A stretch of 64,000 bases of DNA from Dokdonia sp. 4H-3-7-5 (GTDB lineage: Bacteria > Bacteroidota > Bacteroidia > Flavobacteriales > Flavobacteriaceae): positions 1,736,001 to 1,800,000 of the forward strand of contig NC_015496.1 of NCBI RefSeq assembly GCF_000212355.1, in the 5' to 3' direction. Positions 1 through 8,435 of this stretch are shown one piece after another; positions within the stretch are counted from its first letter, which is position 1; each line of letters starts with the position of its first letter. A program made the position numbers and the translations under genes. The notes under the pieces are model-generated. The model searched no databases. It was not told where the DNA came from and was given only the letters and a program-made list of their open reading frames with translations.

Positions 1-631
1 GATTGCCTGTCATCTCAATAATGATAAATGGATTGAGCCCGTACCAGAAGATATTATGGATGGGTAATCCTAGTTTTTGCAATAATTTTTTGCCGTAAAT
101 GATAATCCCAACATCTGCTAGAATAATAGTAATTCTAAAAACGATAGCTGCGCCAATGATGCTATTGTCTGAGAATAATCCAGCAATTGCAAATATAAGT
201 TGGTTTACGGGCGGGTAATTTGTAAAGTGACTTCCGTTAAGTGCTCCCATTCCCTCATAGAGCTGTCTTGCTTGCGCTACAATCTGGAGATTACCTACTT
301 CTATATAGCTTTGTGGAGTCGTTAGGTACGGATTAAGACCTTGTACAAACATGCGTCCGTCCCATATAAAGCGATAAAAATCTTGAGAGAGATTTGGGAT
401 TACAGGTATAAATATGAGTCTTAATGCTACTGCAAAAACGAGTAGCAAAGAGAAGTCATTTTTGCCTTTGCTTACTATGAAGTAAAAGCAAGCAAAAAGT
501 ATGCTGTACAGACTTAGTAGGAGTGCGGTGTTAGCTCTTTCTAGTTGAAAAGCAAAGACGTAATAGGTAACTAAGGAAACAATCGCTAGTGCGATAGGAG
601 TTTTTTGATATTTCCAAAGACGTTCTATCAC
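1..631 (-). CDS. Integral membrane glycosyltransferase, GT87/DUF2029-like mannosyltransferase (partial)
   Basis: The open frame on the minus strand runs off the left edge, so only about 210 N-terminal residues are visible. It begins at a GTG at 629-631 that overlaps the TGA of the upstream glycosyltransferase as GTGA, which points to translational coupling. The protein has several hydrophobic segments. A conserved loop reading DFYRFIWDGRMFVQGLNPY, followed by TNYPPVNQ, is typical of polyprenol-phosphate-sugar dependent membrane mannosyltransferases (GT-C fold). Family knowledge suggests transfer of a hexose from a lipid-linked donor outside the membrane. The DPM-synthase-like gene two places upstream could supply that donor. 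The specific sugar is not known. The C terminus is missing, so the exact family remains open. Confidence 0.75.
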   Translation of the reverse strand, partial: MIERLWKYQKTPIALAIVSLVTYYVFAFQLERANTALLLSLYSILFACFYFIVSKGKNDFSLLLVFAVALRLIFIPVIPNLSQDFYRFIWDGRMFVQGLNPYLTTPQSYIEVGNLQIVAQARQLYEGMGALNGSHFTNYPPVNQLIFAIAGLFSDNSIIGAAIVFRITIILADVGIIIYGKKLLQKLGLPIHNIFWYGLNPFIIIEMTGN

Positions 632-2118
632 GCTTTACTCGTAAGTGATTTAAAAAACACAAAACCAAATCCCATGAATAACATAAAGTGAAAAGGGAAC
701 AATCCAAAGTCACCACCTTGATCACCTACGACAGATGCATAGTACATCCCAAAACCAAAGTACAGCATCAAAAGTCCTTCAAAAATTACATTGATTGATA
801 TGTTCTTTTTGAGGTATTTATTGCCTTTCCAAGAGTCTTTGAGTTCGCTTATATTAAACTTAGGCGTACGTATAAAATCACTTCGTTTACCTAGGTGACC
901 TTCTATTACTGCAATAGAATTATGAAGTGAGAATCCCATGGCAATACTAAAAAATACAAAGAACATCCCCGTGTATTTTAAAAATTGCTTGAAACCTCCA
1001 CCATATATACTTTTAAACATAAACCAGTAGCAGATAAAGAAAATCACACTACTTATTACAAAGAAAGACATCACATAAAAGTATGGCTTTAGGTGTGCAT
1101 ATTCGTTTTTGATATAGAGCATTGGGATACTCAATATCGCTACAATAAGAACATTTAAAAACATGGTACTATTTAAAAGGTGTAGTAAGCCATGCAATTT
1201 TGTTTTTGGAGAAATACTCTTGCTTGCTAATACCTTTCTAGACATTTTCTGGAAGTTCTCTGCTCCACCTTTATTCCATCGAAACTGTTGAGAGCGTGCA
1301 GCACTTATTACTACTGGAAGCTCTGCAGGAGTTTCTACATCTTCAAGATATTTAAATTTCCAGTTTTTGAGTTGTGCTCGGTAGCTCAAGTCTAGATCTT
1401 CGGTAAGGGTATCACCTTCCCAGTTTCCAGCATCTTCAATACATTGCTTGCGCCATAAGCCAGCAGTTCCATTAAAGTTTATAAAATGTCCTTTACTATT
1501 TCTACCTACTTGTTCTAGTGTAAAGTGTGCGTCAAGTGCAAAAGCCTGCACTTTTGTAAGCAAAGAATAATCTCTATTTATATGTCCCCAGCGAGTTTGT
1601 ACAACGCCTATGTTACGATCCTTAAAATAAGGAACGGTGCGCTGCAGCCAGTTAGGTTCTGGAAGAAAATCTGCATCAAATATGGCAATAAATTCGCCTT
1701 TTGCAACTTTAAGTCCTTCCTTTAAAGCACCGGCTTTAAAACCTGAACGGTCTGTACGAGTAACATGTTTTATGTCTAGTCCTTTATCGCTAAGGCGTTT
1801 TATGTGATTTCTTGTAGTTTCAAAAGACTCATCTGTACTATCATCTAGTACTTGGATTTCAAGCTTATTTGCAGGGTAGTCTAAGAGCGCAATATTATCT
1901 AATAGACGCTCCATGACATACAGTTCATTATATACTGGAAGCTGTATCGTTACAAATGGAATTTGTGCAGGATCTTTAAAATTAAATAAGACAGCGTCAT
2001 CTTTCTTGCGCTGTGCGCGCAAGTAATTAAAAAGTAAGTTGAGCTGGGATAAGCTATACGCAAATATGATAATAAGCGAAATCGTGTAAATAACAATAAT
2101 AACGGTTTCTAATATCAT
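628..2118 (-). CDS. Processive-type family 2 glycosyltransferase (CESA/ceramide glucosyltransferase-like)
   Basis: This 496-residue membrane protein has one N-terminal transmembrane helix (about residues 5-28), a cytoplasmic GT-A domain and four or more C-terminal helices from about residue 310. The full processive GT2 signature is present: the Asp pair at DDSTDES (about 92-93), the DxD motif in FDADF (148-150), the catalytic TED (239-241) and QQFRW (277-281). Family knowledge predicts transfer of a nucleotide sugar to a growing polysaccharide or lipid acceptor, with export through the C-terminal helices. Its ATG overlaps the stop of the upstream GT2 gene (ATGA, 2115-2118) and its stop overlaps the next gene (GTGA). 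All four genes in 1-3312 therefore appear to be one minus-strand transcript. The product glycan is not identifiable. Confidence 0.88.
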   Translation of the reverse strand: MILETVIIVIYTISLIIIFAYSLSQLNLLFNYLRAQRKKDDAVLFNFKDPAQIPFVTIQLPVYNELYVMERLLDNIALLDYPANKLEIQVLDDSTDESFETTRNHIKRLSDKGLDIKHVTRTDRSGFKAGALKEGLKVAKGEFIAIFDADFLPEPNWLQRTVPYFKDRNIGVVQTRWGHINRDYSLLTKVQAFALDAHFTLEQVGRNSKGHFINFNGTAGLWRKQCIEDAGNWEGDTLTEDLDLSYRAQLKNWKFKYLEDVETPAELPVVISAARSQQFRWNKGGAENFQKMSRKVLASKSISPKTKLHGLLHLLNSTMFLNVLIVAILSIPMLYIKNEYAHLKPYFYVMSFFVISSVIFFICYWFMFKSIYGGGFKQFLKYTGMFFVFFSIAMGFSLHNSIAVIEGHLGKRSDFIRTPKFNISELKDSWKGNKYLKKNISINVIFEGLLMLYFGFGMYYASVVGDQGGDFGLFPFHFMLFMGFGFVFFKSLTSKA

Positions 2119-2825
2119 TTCTTAAAACTGTATTTAAAAATCCATCCTAGTATTTTAACTCCAGCCATTACTGCACCTTTTACGGTACCAGAGACTTTAG
2201 AAACACCTATGCGATTGCGATAAGTTACCGGGACTTCTATATAATTCATCTTTTTCTTTAAAACCTTGAGTTGCATTTCAACCGTCCAACCATAGGTTTT
2301 ATCTTCCATCTGTAAGGCGAGTAAGCTATCATATTTCATAGCTCTAAAAGGACCCAGATCTGTAAAGTTTGCTCCAAAGAATAGCGTCATTAATGAAGTA
2401 GCAAGCCAATTTCCAAAAATCTGAGGAGTGGTCATTGATCCGCTTTCGCGAAAGCGTTTATCTCTAGCACCTATAACCATGTCGTAATCTCCATTGATAA
2501 TAGGAGCAACTATCTTAGTAAGCTCTTCTGGGTAGTCACTATAATCTCCGTCTAAAAAGACAACGATATCTGGGCGTTTGGTAGGGTCATCAATACCCGT
2601 GGTTGCAATGTATTCCATGCCCTTGAGGCAAGCGTATCCATATCCTTTGCGTTCTTCTCTTAATACAGTAGCACCATTATCTCTAGCAACTTGTTCTGTA
2701 TTATCTGTAGATGCATTGCTTACTACAATTACTTCGCTCACTGTATGAGGAATGTCTCGTAGCACATGACCAATGGAGTCTTGCTCGTTGTAAGCTGGTA
2801 TTATTACTTTAATAAGGGGAGTCAT
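2115..2825 (-). CDS. Family 2 glycosyltransferase, dolichyl-phosphate mannose synthase-like
   Basis: I start this protein at the ATG at 2823-2825, giving 236 residues beginning MTPLIKVIIPAYNEQ. An upstream in-frame ATG at 2868 would run into the preceding gene and adds no conserved sequence. The fold is a GT-A domain: IIPAYNE at residues 8-14, and the metal-binding DGDYSD at about 92-97. There is no long membrane region, as in DPM1-type enzymes that load a hexose onto a polyprenyl phosphate. Only 4 nt separate it from the upstream MORN gene, and it overlaps the downstream GT2 gene by 4 nt. A copy of the genome-wide palindrome (2441-2456) lies inside the frame and codes for the RFRES stretch near residue 124, in a predicted surface loop. 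The sugar donor is unknown. Confidence 0.85.
   Translation of the reverse strand: MTPLIKVIIPAYNEQDSIGHVLRDIPHTVSEVIVVSNASTDNTEQVARDNGATVLREERKGYGYACLKGMEYIATTGIDDPTKRPDIVVFLDGDYSDYPEELTKIVAPIINGDYDMVIGARDKRFRESGSMTTPQIFGNWLATSLMTLFFGANFTDLGPFRAMKYDSLLALQMEDKTYGWTVEMQLKVLKKKMNYIEVPVTYRNRIGVSKVSGTVKGAVMAGVKILGWIFKYSFKK
2441..2456. repeat. Iterated palindrome, perfect 16-mer, within GT2 coding sequence
   Basis: Perfect CGCTTTCGCGAAAGCG. It is read in the frame that gives RFRES on the minus strand. Confidence 0.95.
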
Positions 2826-2829
2826 AACG

Positions 2830-3312
2830 CTAGTAGAGTGATACATCAGGATTATCGCGGCGGAAATCACGTATGCTTGTCCACGCGCCTTTTAATTGAT
2901 TCTTCTCGTATTTTTCTACCTTAAAAAGTTTTTTGTTTTTATATACGAGACAGAAACCATGTAAATGATTGTCAACGTACTGGCTTTTTCTAGTTTCTTG
3001 GCGCGCAAGGTCGTAAAAAATCCACCAATTTTGGGCAATTCCGTCCTCATAATGCCCTTCCTTGGTTAGTTTTCCTTGATTATCATAATAATGCCAGTAT
3101 TTTGATTTCTTATTGGTTTGATAGTGTCCCTCGGCGGCGATGGTTCCATTCTCGTGATAAAATTTCCAGTATTTTACCTTTTGCTCTCCCATGATCCATC
3201 CTTCTGCTTTAATGGTGCCATCATCATGATATTGCTTGCTATACATTCTCGGCTCTGGGAGTGAAAATGCTATAAAAGCTAGTAAGATCGTACTAATTGC
3301 CTGCGCTGTCAT
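2830..3312 (-). CDS. Secreted MORN-repeat-variant protein (YwqK-like)
   Basis: A 160-residue protein with a hydrophobic N terminus (about residues 4-20) that could be a signal peptide. It then carries three or more tandem units of roughly 23 residues with the pattern GTIKAEG.....KYWKFY, GTIAAEGHY....KYWHYY and GKLTKEGHY....NWWIFY. These match the MORN_2 variant repeats that annotation pipelines often label YwqK-family antitoxin. That label is weak: no toxin gene is adjacent, and such proteins are common in Bacteroidota envelopes. It is the first gene of the minus-strand glycosyltransferase operon, 4 nt before the DPM-like gene. A role in envelope or glycan organisation is a guess from context only. 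It is divergently arranged with the oxidoreductase at 3380, with 67 bp between them. Confidence 0.75.
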   Translation of the reverse strand: MTAQAISTILLAFIAFSLPEPRMYSKQYHDDGTIKAEGWIMGEQKVKYWKFYHENGTIAAEGHYQTNKKSKYWHYYDNQGKLTKEGHYEDGIAQNWWIFYDLARQETRKSQYVDNHLHGFCLVYKNKKLFKVEKYEKNQLKGAWTSIRDFRRDNPDVSLY

Positions 3313-3379
3313 ACGAGTGTTAGACGAGAGAAATTTGAGGCACTAACATAGAACACGTATTTTTAATGAAAAATATCTA

Positions 3380-4492
3380 ATGAATCTAAGTTTTTGGGAG
3401 CGAGAATCGTGGTTTAATAATGTAGACTACACCATTATAGGTAGCGGTATCGTGGGATTAATGTGTGCAATACGCTTACGCGAAAAAGATGCCAACTCAA
3501 AAATAGTTATTCTAGAAAAAGGTTTACTTCCTAATGGGGCGAGTACAAAAAATGCTGGTTTTGCGTGCTTTGGAAGTATTTCAGAATTACTAGAAGATCT
3601 CAAAACACACTCAGAAGAAGAGGTGATCTCTCTAGTTAAACAACGTGTGGAAGGTTTACAACTGTTGAGAAGTATGCTTGGAGATGAACAAATAGACTAT
3701 CAAGAGCATGGAGGTTATGAGCTTTTCACTTCAAATGATACCGTGCTGTATGAGGAATGTGTACAGAATCTAGCTCACATAAATAAGTTGCTATTTCCTA
3801 TCTTTAATAAAGAAGTGTACACGCTGCAGGATGATGCATTTGGTTTTGATGGTATAGAAAATAAGGTGATTTTTAATAATTGCGAAGGCCAGATAGACAC
3901 GGGAATGATGATGAGTGCACTTCTCAAACTCGCACATGCTAAAGGGATACTCATATTAAATAGTATGACCGTAAACTCTTATAAAGAAGAAGCCGAGAGC
4001 GTAGCAGTTGTAGCTGCTCATAATACATTTTATACAAAAAAGCTCTTTATTGCTACTAATGGTTTTGCAAGCACGCTTGGACTTAGCGAAGTAAAACCAG
4101 CGAGAGCACAGGTGTTAATCACACATCCTATTCCAGAACTCAAAGTGAAAGGCACTTTTCATCTCGATAAAGGATACTATTACTTTAGAAATATAAATAA
4201 CAGAATTCTTCTAGGCGGAGGGAGAAATCTAGATATACAAGGAGAGGAAACGATGGTGATGTCTCAAACAGCACTTATTCAAAATGAATTAGAACGACTG
4301 CTCGCTGAGGTGATTTTACCTAATACCCCTCATACTATAGATCACAGATGGAGTGGTATCATGGGTGTGGGTATTCAAAAAAAGCCCATCGTTAAGAAAA
4401 TATCTCAACATACTTATTGCGGAGTACGACTAGGAGGAATGGGAGTTGCTATAGGAAGTACCATAGGTAAGAATCTCGCAGATTTAATTTAG
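3380..4492 (+). CDS. FAD-dependent oxidoreductase, DAO family
   Basis: A 370-residue protein of the glycine/D-amino acid oxidase (DAO, PF01266) type. The N-terminal dinucleotide-binding motif is seen as DYTIIGSGIVGL (about residues 16-27), followed by an acidic strand end (ILEKG). The FAD-proximal motif GASTKNAGFACFGS follows, where substrate-contacting residues lie in this family. The C-terminal part ends in GGMGVAIGSTIGKNLADL, the usual second FAD-contact region. There is no signal peptide, so it is expected in the cytoplasm, where it would oxidise the C-N bond of an amino acid or amine. The substrate cannot be read from the sequence. It stands alone, with no obvious operon partners. Confidence 0.85.
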   Translation: MNLSFWERESWFNNVDYTIIGSGIVGLMCAIRLREKDANSKIVILEKGLLPNGASTKNAGFACFGSISELLEDLKTHSEEEVISLVKQRVEGLQLLRSMLGDEQIDYQEHGGYELFTSNDTVLYEECVQNLAHINKLLFPIFNKEVYTLQDDAFGFDGIENKVIFNNCEGQIDTGMMMSALLKLAHAKGILILNSMTVNSYKEEAESVAVVAAHNTFYTKKLFIATNGFASTLGLSEVKPARAQVLITHPIPELKVKGTFHLDKGYYYFRNINNRILLGGGRNLDIQGEETMVMSQTALIQNELERLLAEVILPNTPHTIDHRWSGIMGVGIQKKPIVKKISQHTYCGVRLGGMGVAIGSTIGKNLADLI

Positions 4493-4575
4493 AATTTTAT
4501 AGCTAGCAATTGTAACCTTTTATGTGTTTACACGTATAATAAGTTTATTGTCACATAACTATAGGCAGGTAATTT

Positions 4576-5034
4576 ATGAATCATCAAGAAATAAAGTTAG
4601 AACTCTTTACAAAGTGCACGCAGTGGATTGTAAACCGTCGCAATAAAGTAGAAACTGTGATTGCAGATATTATGGAATCGCTAGAAGACGAGACTAAAAG
4701 TTCGGCGGGAGATAAGCATGAGACAGGACGAGCGATGCTACAGATTGATCGCGAGCAAGCGGGCGAGCAACTTAAAGAAATAGGGAAGATAGAAGATGCC
4801 TTATCCAAAGTTGATATCAAAGTAAAGAGTGATTACGTGCGTCTAGGTAGTGTAGTGCATACCTCTACAAATCGTTTCTTTATCTCAGTTTCGGCAGGAG
4901 AAATAAAAATAGAAGGAAGACCTTATTATGCGATAGCCCTTGCATCGCCTATGGGGCAATTATTACTGAGTAAGAAAAAAGGTGACGTAGTACGCTTTCG
5001 CGAAAGCGATATTACCATTACTTCGGTGTATTAA
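4576..5034 (+). CDS. GreA/GreB C-terminal-like protein
   Basis: A 152-residue protein. Its first 70 residues are charged and likely helical. The second half (from about residue 85) reads VRLGSVVHT...FFISVSAGEI...YYAIALASPMGQLLLSKKKGD, the pattern of the FKBP-like C-terminal domain of GreA/GreB transcript-cleavage factors. Many databases call such flavobacterial proteins 3-oxoacyl-ACP synthase, which nothing here supports. The N-terminal region lacks the conserved acidic tip I would need to claim transcript-cleavage activity, so it may be a Gre-like factor that binds RNA polymerase for another purpose. A perfect palindrome copy (4993-5008) codes for RFRES at the C-terminal edge. Its last 17 bp overlap the convergent ABC ATPase gene. 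Confidence 0.7.
   Translation: MNHQEIKLELFTKCTQWIVNRRNKVETVIADIMESLEDETKSSAGDKHETGRAMLQIDREQAGEQLKEIGKIEDALSKVDIKVKSDYVRLGSVVHTSTNRFFISVSAGEIKIEGRPYYAIALASPMGQLLLSKKKGDVVRFRESDITITSVY
4993..5008. repeat. Iterated palindrome, perfect 16-mer, within Gre-like coding sequence
   Basis: Perfect CGCTTTCGCGAAAGCG, read as RFRES nine residues before the end of the protein. Confidence 0.95.
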
Positions 5035-5974
5035 TTTTCAGGCCTAGTATAACATCTGTATGTATAGGATATGGAACTGATGTATTAAAGAGAACAATTT
5101 TATCTCCTACCATAGCAGTTACCAAATAGTGCGAACCCATAAAATAGCAATCTGTAACTGTTGCTATTTTTCCATCTGGAACTGTAGTAATCTCGTGAGG
5201 ATGTAGTAAGAGGGTAGCATCACCTTGATAATCTTTAAAAAACCAAGTTTTAGGTAGTTCATTAATATCTCCAAAAAGCGAACCAACATAATAGCTAGGA
5301 GGGTTTTTATACAATGCTAGTGTCTCATCATGGGCGATTACTTTTCCACCTTTCATCACTACGGTTTTATCCATAAAAGCTAGTACATCTGTACTATCAT
5401 GCGTTGCAACTAGGCAGGTAATTTGTTGTTTTTTTAGATAACTAAATAATCTACGACGTAATTTGTTTTTTCTAAAGTTGTCTATATGTGAGAACGGCTC
5501 GTCTAACAGGAGTAATTCTGGTTCTTTGGCTAGCGTTTGAGCAAGTGCTACTCGTTGTTTTTGACCGCCAGAGAGTGTTTTTACGTGTGCGTTTGCATAC
5601 GCTGTCATTTCTACCACTTCCATAAGTTCATTCGTACGCGCCTTACTCGCTTCAGGCTCTAGTCGGCTTAAATATTTATTAATATTTTCTGCTACCGAGG
5701 TGAAAGGCATGAGGTCAAAATCCTGAGAAAGATATTTAATAAAAGGCATTCCTGGTATGAGATGATCCTCTGGGCCTGTGATTTTTTCTTCATTCCACGT
5801 GATAAATCCTTCATCTAGGTCATAAAGTCCATAAATCATTTTAAGTAAGGTAGTCTTACCACAACCACTTTCTCCTATGAGCGCGATATGATCACCTTGG
5901 CTGATAGACAGGTTGATAGGCCCTATTGTAAATCGGTTAGAAATATGAAATAGTACATCTTTTAATTCAAGCAT
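5018..5974 (-). CDS. ABC transporter ATP-binding protein
   Basis: A 318-residue ABC ATPase with Walker A GESGCGKTT (34-42), signature LSGGQKQRVAL (134-144), Walker B LLLLDEPF (154-161) and an H-loop histidine in VATHD (192). About 100 residues beyond the ATPase core resemble a small beta-rich C-terminal domain, such as the TOBE domain of importer ATPases of the MalK/PotA class. No permease or binding-protein gene is adjacent, so the transported substrate is unknown and partners must lie elsewhere. The gene is convergent with the Gre-like gene, and the two stops overlap by 17 bp. A CAAAnnTA motif (reverse of the Bacteroidetes -7 box) is at 5983-5990, very close to the start codon. Confidence 0.87.
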   Translation of the reverse strand: MLELKDVLFHISNRFTIGPINLSISQGDHIALIGESGCGKTTLLKMIYGLYDLDEGFITWNEEKITGPEDHLIPGMPFIKYLSQDFDLMPFTSVAENINKYLSRLEPEASKARTNELMEVVEMTAYANAHVKTLSGGQKQRVALAQTLAKEPELLLLDEPFSHIDNFRKNKLRRRLFSYLKKQQITCLVATHDSTDVLAFMDKTVVMKGGKVIAHDETLALYKNPPSYYVGSLFGDINELPKTWFFKDYQGDATLLLHPHEITTVPDGKIATVTDCYFMGSHYLVTAMVGDKIVLFNTSVPYPIHTDVILGLKINTPK

Positions 5975-6040
5975 AGTGTTTACAAAAATACAGATAGCGA
6001 ATCAAGAAATAGAAGTGATAGAAAAATTTAAGGTAAGCTG

Positions 6041-6048
6041 TATATTTG
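6041..6048 (+). promoter_or_regulatory. Candidate promoter -7 box for manA
   Basis: TATATTTG matches the Bacteroidetes TAnnTTTG consensus, 15 nt before the manA start codon. No clear TTG lies at the -33 position. Confidence 0.5.
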
Positions 6049-6063
6049 TGACCTATTTAGACT

Positions 6064-7035
6064 ATGAAACTATATCCCCTATTTTTTACTCCACACTTTA
6101 AATACCGCCTATGGGGTGGTGATAAGTTGCGCACAGAGCTCAATAAAGAATTTAGTGGGGATCAGATAGGTGAATCTTGGGAGGTTTCTGATGTAGAAGG
6201 CAGCGAGACACAAGTGTCAAATGGAGCGCTTGCTGGAAATACGTTACATGATCTCATTACCACTTATGGAGCGCAATTTTTAGGAGTATCGGTCCTTGAG
6301 CGATTTGGTACAAACTTCCCGTTACTAATTAAATTTCTAGATGCCAAAACTCCGCTTTCTATACAGGTGCACCCTGATGATAAAGTAGCAAAGGAGCGCC
6401 ATAACTCTTTTGGGAAAAATGAGATGTGGTATATCATGCAAGCAGATCATGATGCGAGTATTATCGTTGGATTTGAAGAGGATACTTCAAAAGAACAATA
6501 TGAAGAATCTGTAAAGGATGGAAATATTGTAGATCTTTTACATACAGAATACATAAAAGAGGGCGATATCTTCCATATACCTACAGGTAGAGTACATGCT
6601 ATAGGTGCAGGAGTATTACTTGCCGAGATCCAGCAAACATCTGATGTTACTTACCGCATATTTGATTATAACAGAATAGATGCAAAAACTGGAGCAGTGC
6701 GTGATCTCCATAGTGAGGAAGCTATCGATGTGGTAGACTTAAAAGGATATGACACTTACAATACTCCTTATAAAACGGAGGTAAACACTGCTGTGTCTAT
6801 CATGGAAACACCATACTTCCAGACAACATTATTAGCCCTAGAAGGAGAAGCAACACGGGATTACAGTAATAAGGATTCTTTTACAATCCTTATGTGTGTA
6901 GATGGTAGTGCAACGTTCTCATGTGATGATGAGGTGTATGCATTTAAAAAAGGACAAACAGTAGTGCTGCCGGCGGTTGTAAATGAACTTTCATTTGCAA
7001 GTAGTCATGCAAAAATTCTAGAAGTTACTGTTTGA
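6064..7035 (+). CDS. manA: Mannose-6-phosphate isomerase, type I
   Basis: A 323-residue cupin enzyme that interconverts mannose 6-phosphate and fructose 6-phosphate. This links glycolysis to GDP-mannose supply for glycan synthesis. Zinc-site motifs are seen in order: QVHPDD (101-106), GKNEMWY (117-123), and the histidine in GRVHAIGAG (175-183). The active-site region YRIFDYNR follows soon after. The length fits the short Firmicutes/Bacteroidota form rather than the roughly 390-residue enterobacterial enzyme. It starts at an ATG 15 nt after a TAnnTTTG box and appears monocistronic. A degenerate palindrome lies just after the stop. The neighbouring glycosyltransferases (1-2825) and DUF2723 protein may use mannose-derived donors, but this is inference. 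Confidence 0.93.
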   Translation: MKLYPLFFTPHFKYRLWGGDKLRTELNKEFSGDQIGESWEVSDVEGSETQVSNGALAGNTLHDLITTYGAQFLGVSVLERFGTNFPLLIKFLDAKTPLSIQVHPDDKVAKERHNSFGKNEMWYIMQADHDASIIVGFEEDTSKEQYEESVKDGNIVDLLHTEYIKEGDIFHIPTGRVHAIGAGVLLAEIQQTSDVTYRIFDYNRIDAKTGAVRDLHSEEAIDVVDLKGYDTYNTPYKTEVNTAVSIMETPYFQTTLLALEGEATRDYSNKDSFTILMCVDGSATFSCDDEVYAFKKGQTVVLPAVVNELSFASSHAKILEVTV

Positions 7036-7041
7036 TAGGTA

Positions 7042-7057
7042 CGCCTTCGCGAAAGCG
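7042..7057. repeat. Iterated palindrome, one mismatch, 3' of manA
   Basis: CGCCTTCGCGAAAGCG, one change from the consensus, 6 bp after the manA stop codon. Confidence 0.85.
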
Positions 7058-7121
7058 TATGTAAATAATACCTTTATAGTTAAAGAAACGTGAAACGGTA
7101 CTCTACTAATAGTTCACCCTC

Positions 7122-7129
7122 TATTTTTG
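7122..7129 (+). promoter_or_regulatory. Candidate promoter -7 box for metallophosphoesterase
   Basis: TATTTTTG matches TAnnTTTG, 16 nt before the GTG start at 7146. No good -33 TTG is seen. Confidence 0.45.
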
Positions 7130-7145
7130 CCTAAATTCATAAACT

Positions 7146-8372
7146 GTGCTCAGATTTATTTTTATTATCCTATTTGTGATTGCCTTAGATATATATGCCT
7201 ACCAAGCATTTAGATTTCTTGTGAAAGGCCGCTGGGGAACCATTTTATACTTTCTTATTACCGTTTTTATTATAGGAGGGATGATTTATCAATTCTCAAC
7301 TGGTGGACGACGCAATATGAGTGCGTTGACACAATTTTTTGTGGTGTCATTTATCATTCTCATTGTTTGCAAGCTAGTAATTATTGCAACTATGTTTGGT
7401 GAAGATATCTTTAGGCTCATACGCGGTGGTGTGAATAAAATCTCGACAAGCTCAGAAGGGAAAGCAATCCCCTCCCGCCGTAAATTTGTAAGTCAGATTG
7501 CATTAGGGTTAGCAGCAATTCCGTTTGCATCTATATTATATGGTGTTATAAAAGGGCGTTATAACTTTAAAGTCCTTAAGTATACGCTCACGTTTGATGA
7601 TCTTCCAGCTGCCTTTGATGGTTATAAGATTACACAAATAAGTGACATACATAGTGGAAGTTTCGATAATAAGGAGAAGGTAAATTATGCCATAGATCTT
7701 ATCAATGAGCAGGCGAGTGATGCTATCTTATTTACTGGTGATATGGTAAATAATGAGGCGAGCGAGATGGATCAATGGCAAGACTCTTTTGCTCGTTTGC
7801 GTGCAAAAGATGGGAAGTTTTCTGTTTTAGGAAATCATGACTATGGCGATTATGTAGAGTGGCCTACGCCTCAAGCAAAAATTGATAACCTCAATAGGCT
7901 CAAAGAAATCCAAAAAGAGATGGACTTTAAGCTATTACTTAATGAGCACCACTTTATTGAAAGAGATGGAGAGCGCCTTGCAATTGTGGGAGTAGAAAAC
8001 TGGGGTGAAGGCGGATTTAAAAAAGCGGGAGATCTCAATAAAGCAATAAGCGGTCTTGATAAGGAGGAGTTTAAAGTACTAATGAGTCATGACCCTTCTC
8101 ACTGGGAGTTTGAGGTAAAGGATCACCCAGAGCATTTTCACTTAACGCTTAGTGGTCATACGCATGGCATGCAATTTGGTATTGAGATACCAGGTTGGTT
8201 TAAATGGAGTCCTGTAAAGTGGCGCTATAAATACTGGGCAGGTATCTATGAAGATGCAAAGCAGTATATAAATGTAAACCGTGGTTTTGGGTATCTTGCT
8301 TTTCCTGGAAGGGTAGGGATTTGGCCTGAGATAACTGTTATAGAGTTGAAAAGAGGTAGTGCAAACGCATAA
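7146..8372 (+). CDS. Membrane-anchored metallophosphoesterase (YkuE/YaeI-like)
   Basis: A 408-residue protein with a GTG start. Three hydrophobic segments occupy about residues 3-90, followed by SRRKF and a hydrophobic run (111-133) that looks like an internal twin-arginine-type segment. The calcineurin-like phosphoesterase domain then carries the full metal set: DIH (167-169), GD (198-199), GNHD (229-232), a lone histidine in SHD (315) and GHTH (337-340). Related YkuE/YaeI proteins act on lipid or nucleotide phosphates at the outer face of the membrane; the substrate here is not known. It is the first of two closely spaced plus-strand genes, with the thioredoxin-like gene 63 bp downstream. 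Confidence 0.88.
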   Translation: MLRFIFIILFVIALDIYAYQAFRFLVKGRWGTILYFLITVFIIGGMIYQFSTGGRRNMSALTQFFVVSFIILIVCKLVIIATMFGEDIFRLIRGGVNKISTSSEGKAIPSRRKFVSQIALGLAAIPFASILYGVIKGRYNFKVLKYTLTFDDLPAAFDGYKITQISDIHSGSFDNKEKVNYAIDLINEQASDAILFTGDMVNNEASEMDQWQDSFARLRAKDGKFSVLGNHDYGDYVEWPTPQAKIDNLNRLKEIQKEMDFKLLLNEHHFIERDGERLAIVGVENWGEGGFKKAGDLNKAISGLDKEEFKVLMSHDPSHWEFEVKDHPEHFHLTLSGHTHGMQFGIEIPGWFKWSPVKWRYKYWAGIYEDAKQYINVNRGFGYLAFPGRVGIWPEITVIELKRGSANA

Positions 8373-8435
8373 TACCAAGAAAGTGCTATCTTTACTAAGC
8401 ACGTAATCCTTAATTGATTAATAAAATCCATAGGT

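Noticed and set aside
2830-3312. Toxin-antitoxin module based on the YwqK-like annotation
   Set aside because: No toxin gene adjoins and the MORN repeats alone do not indicate an antitoxin.
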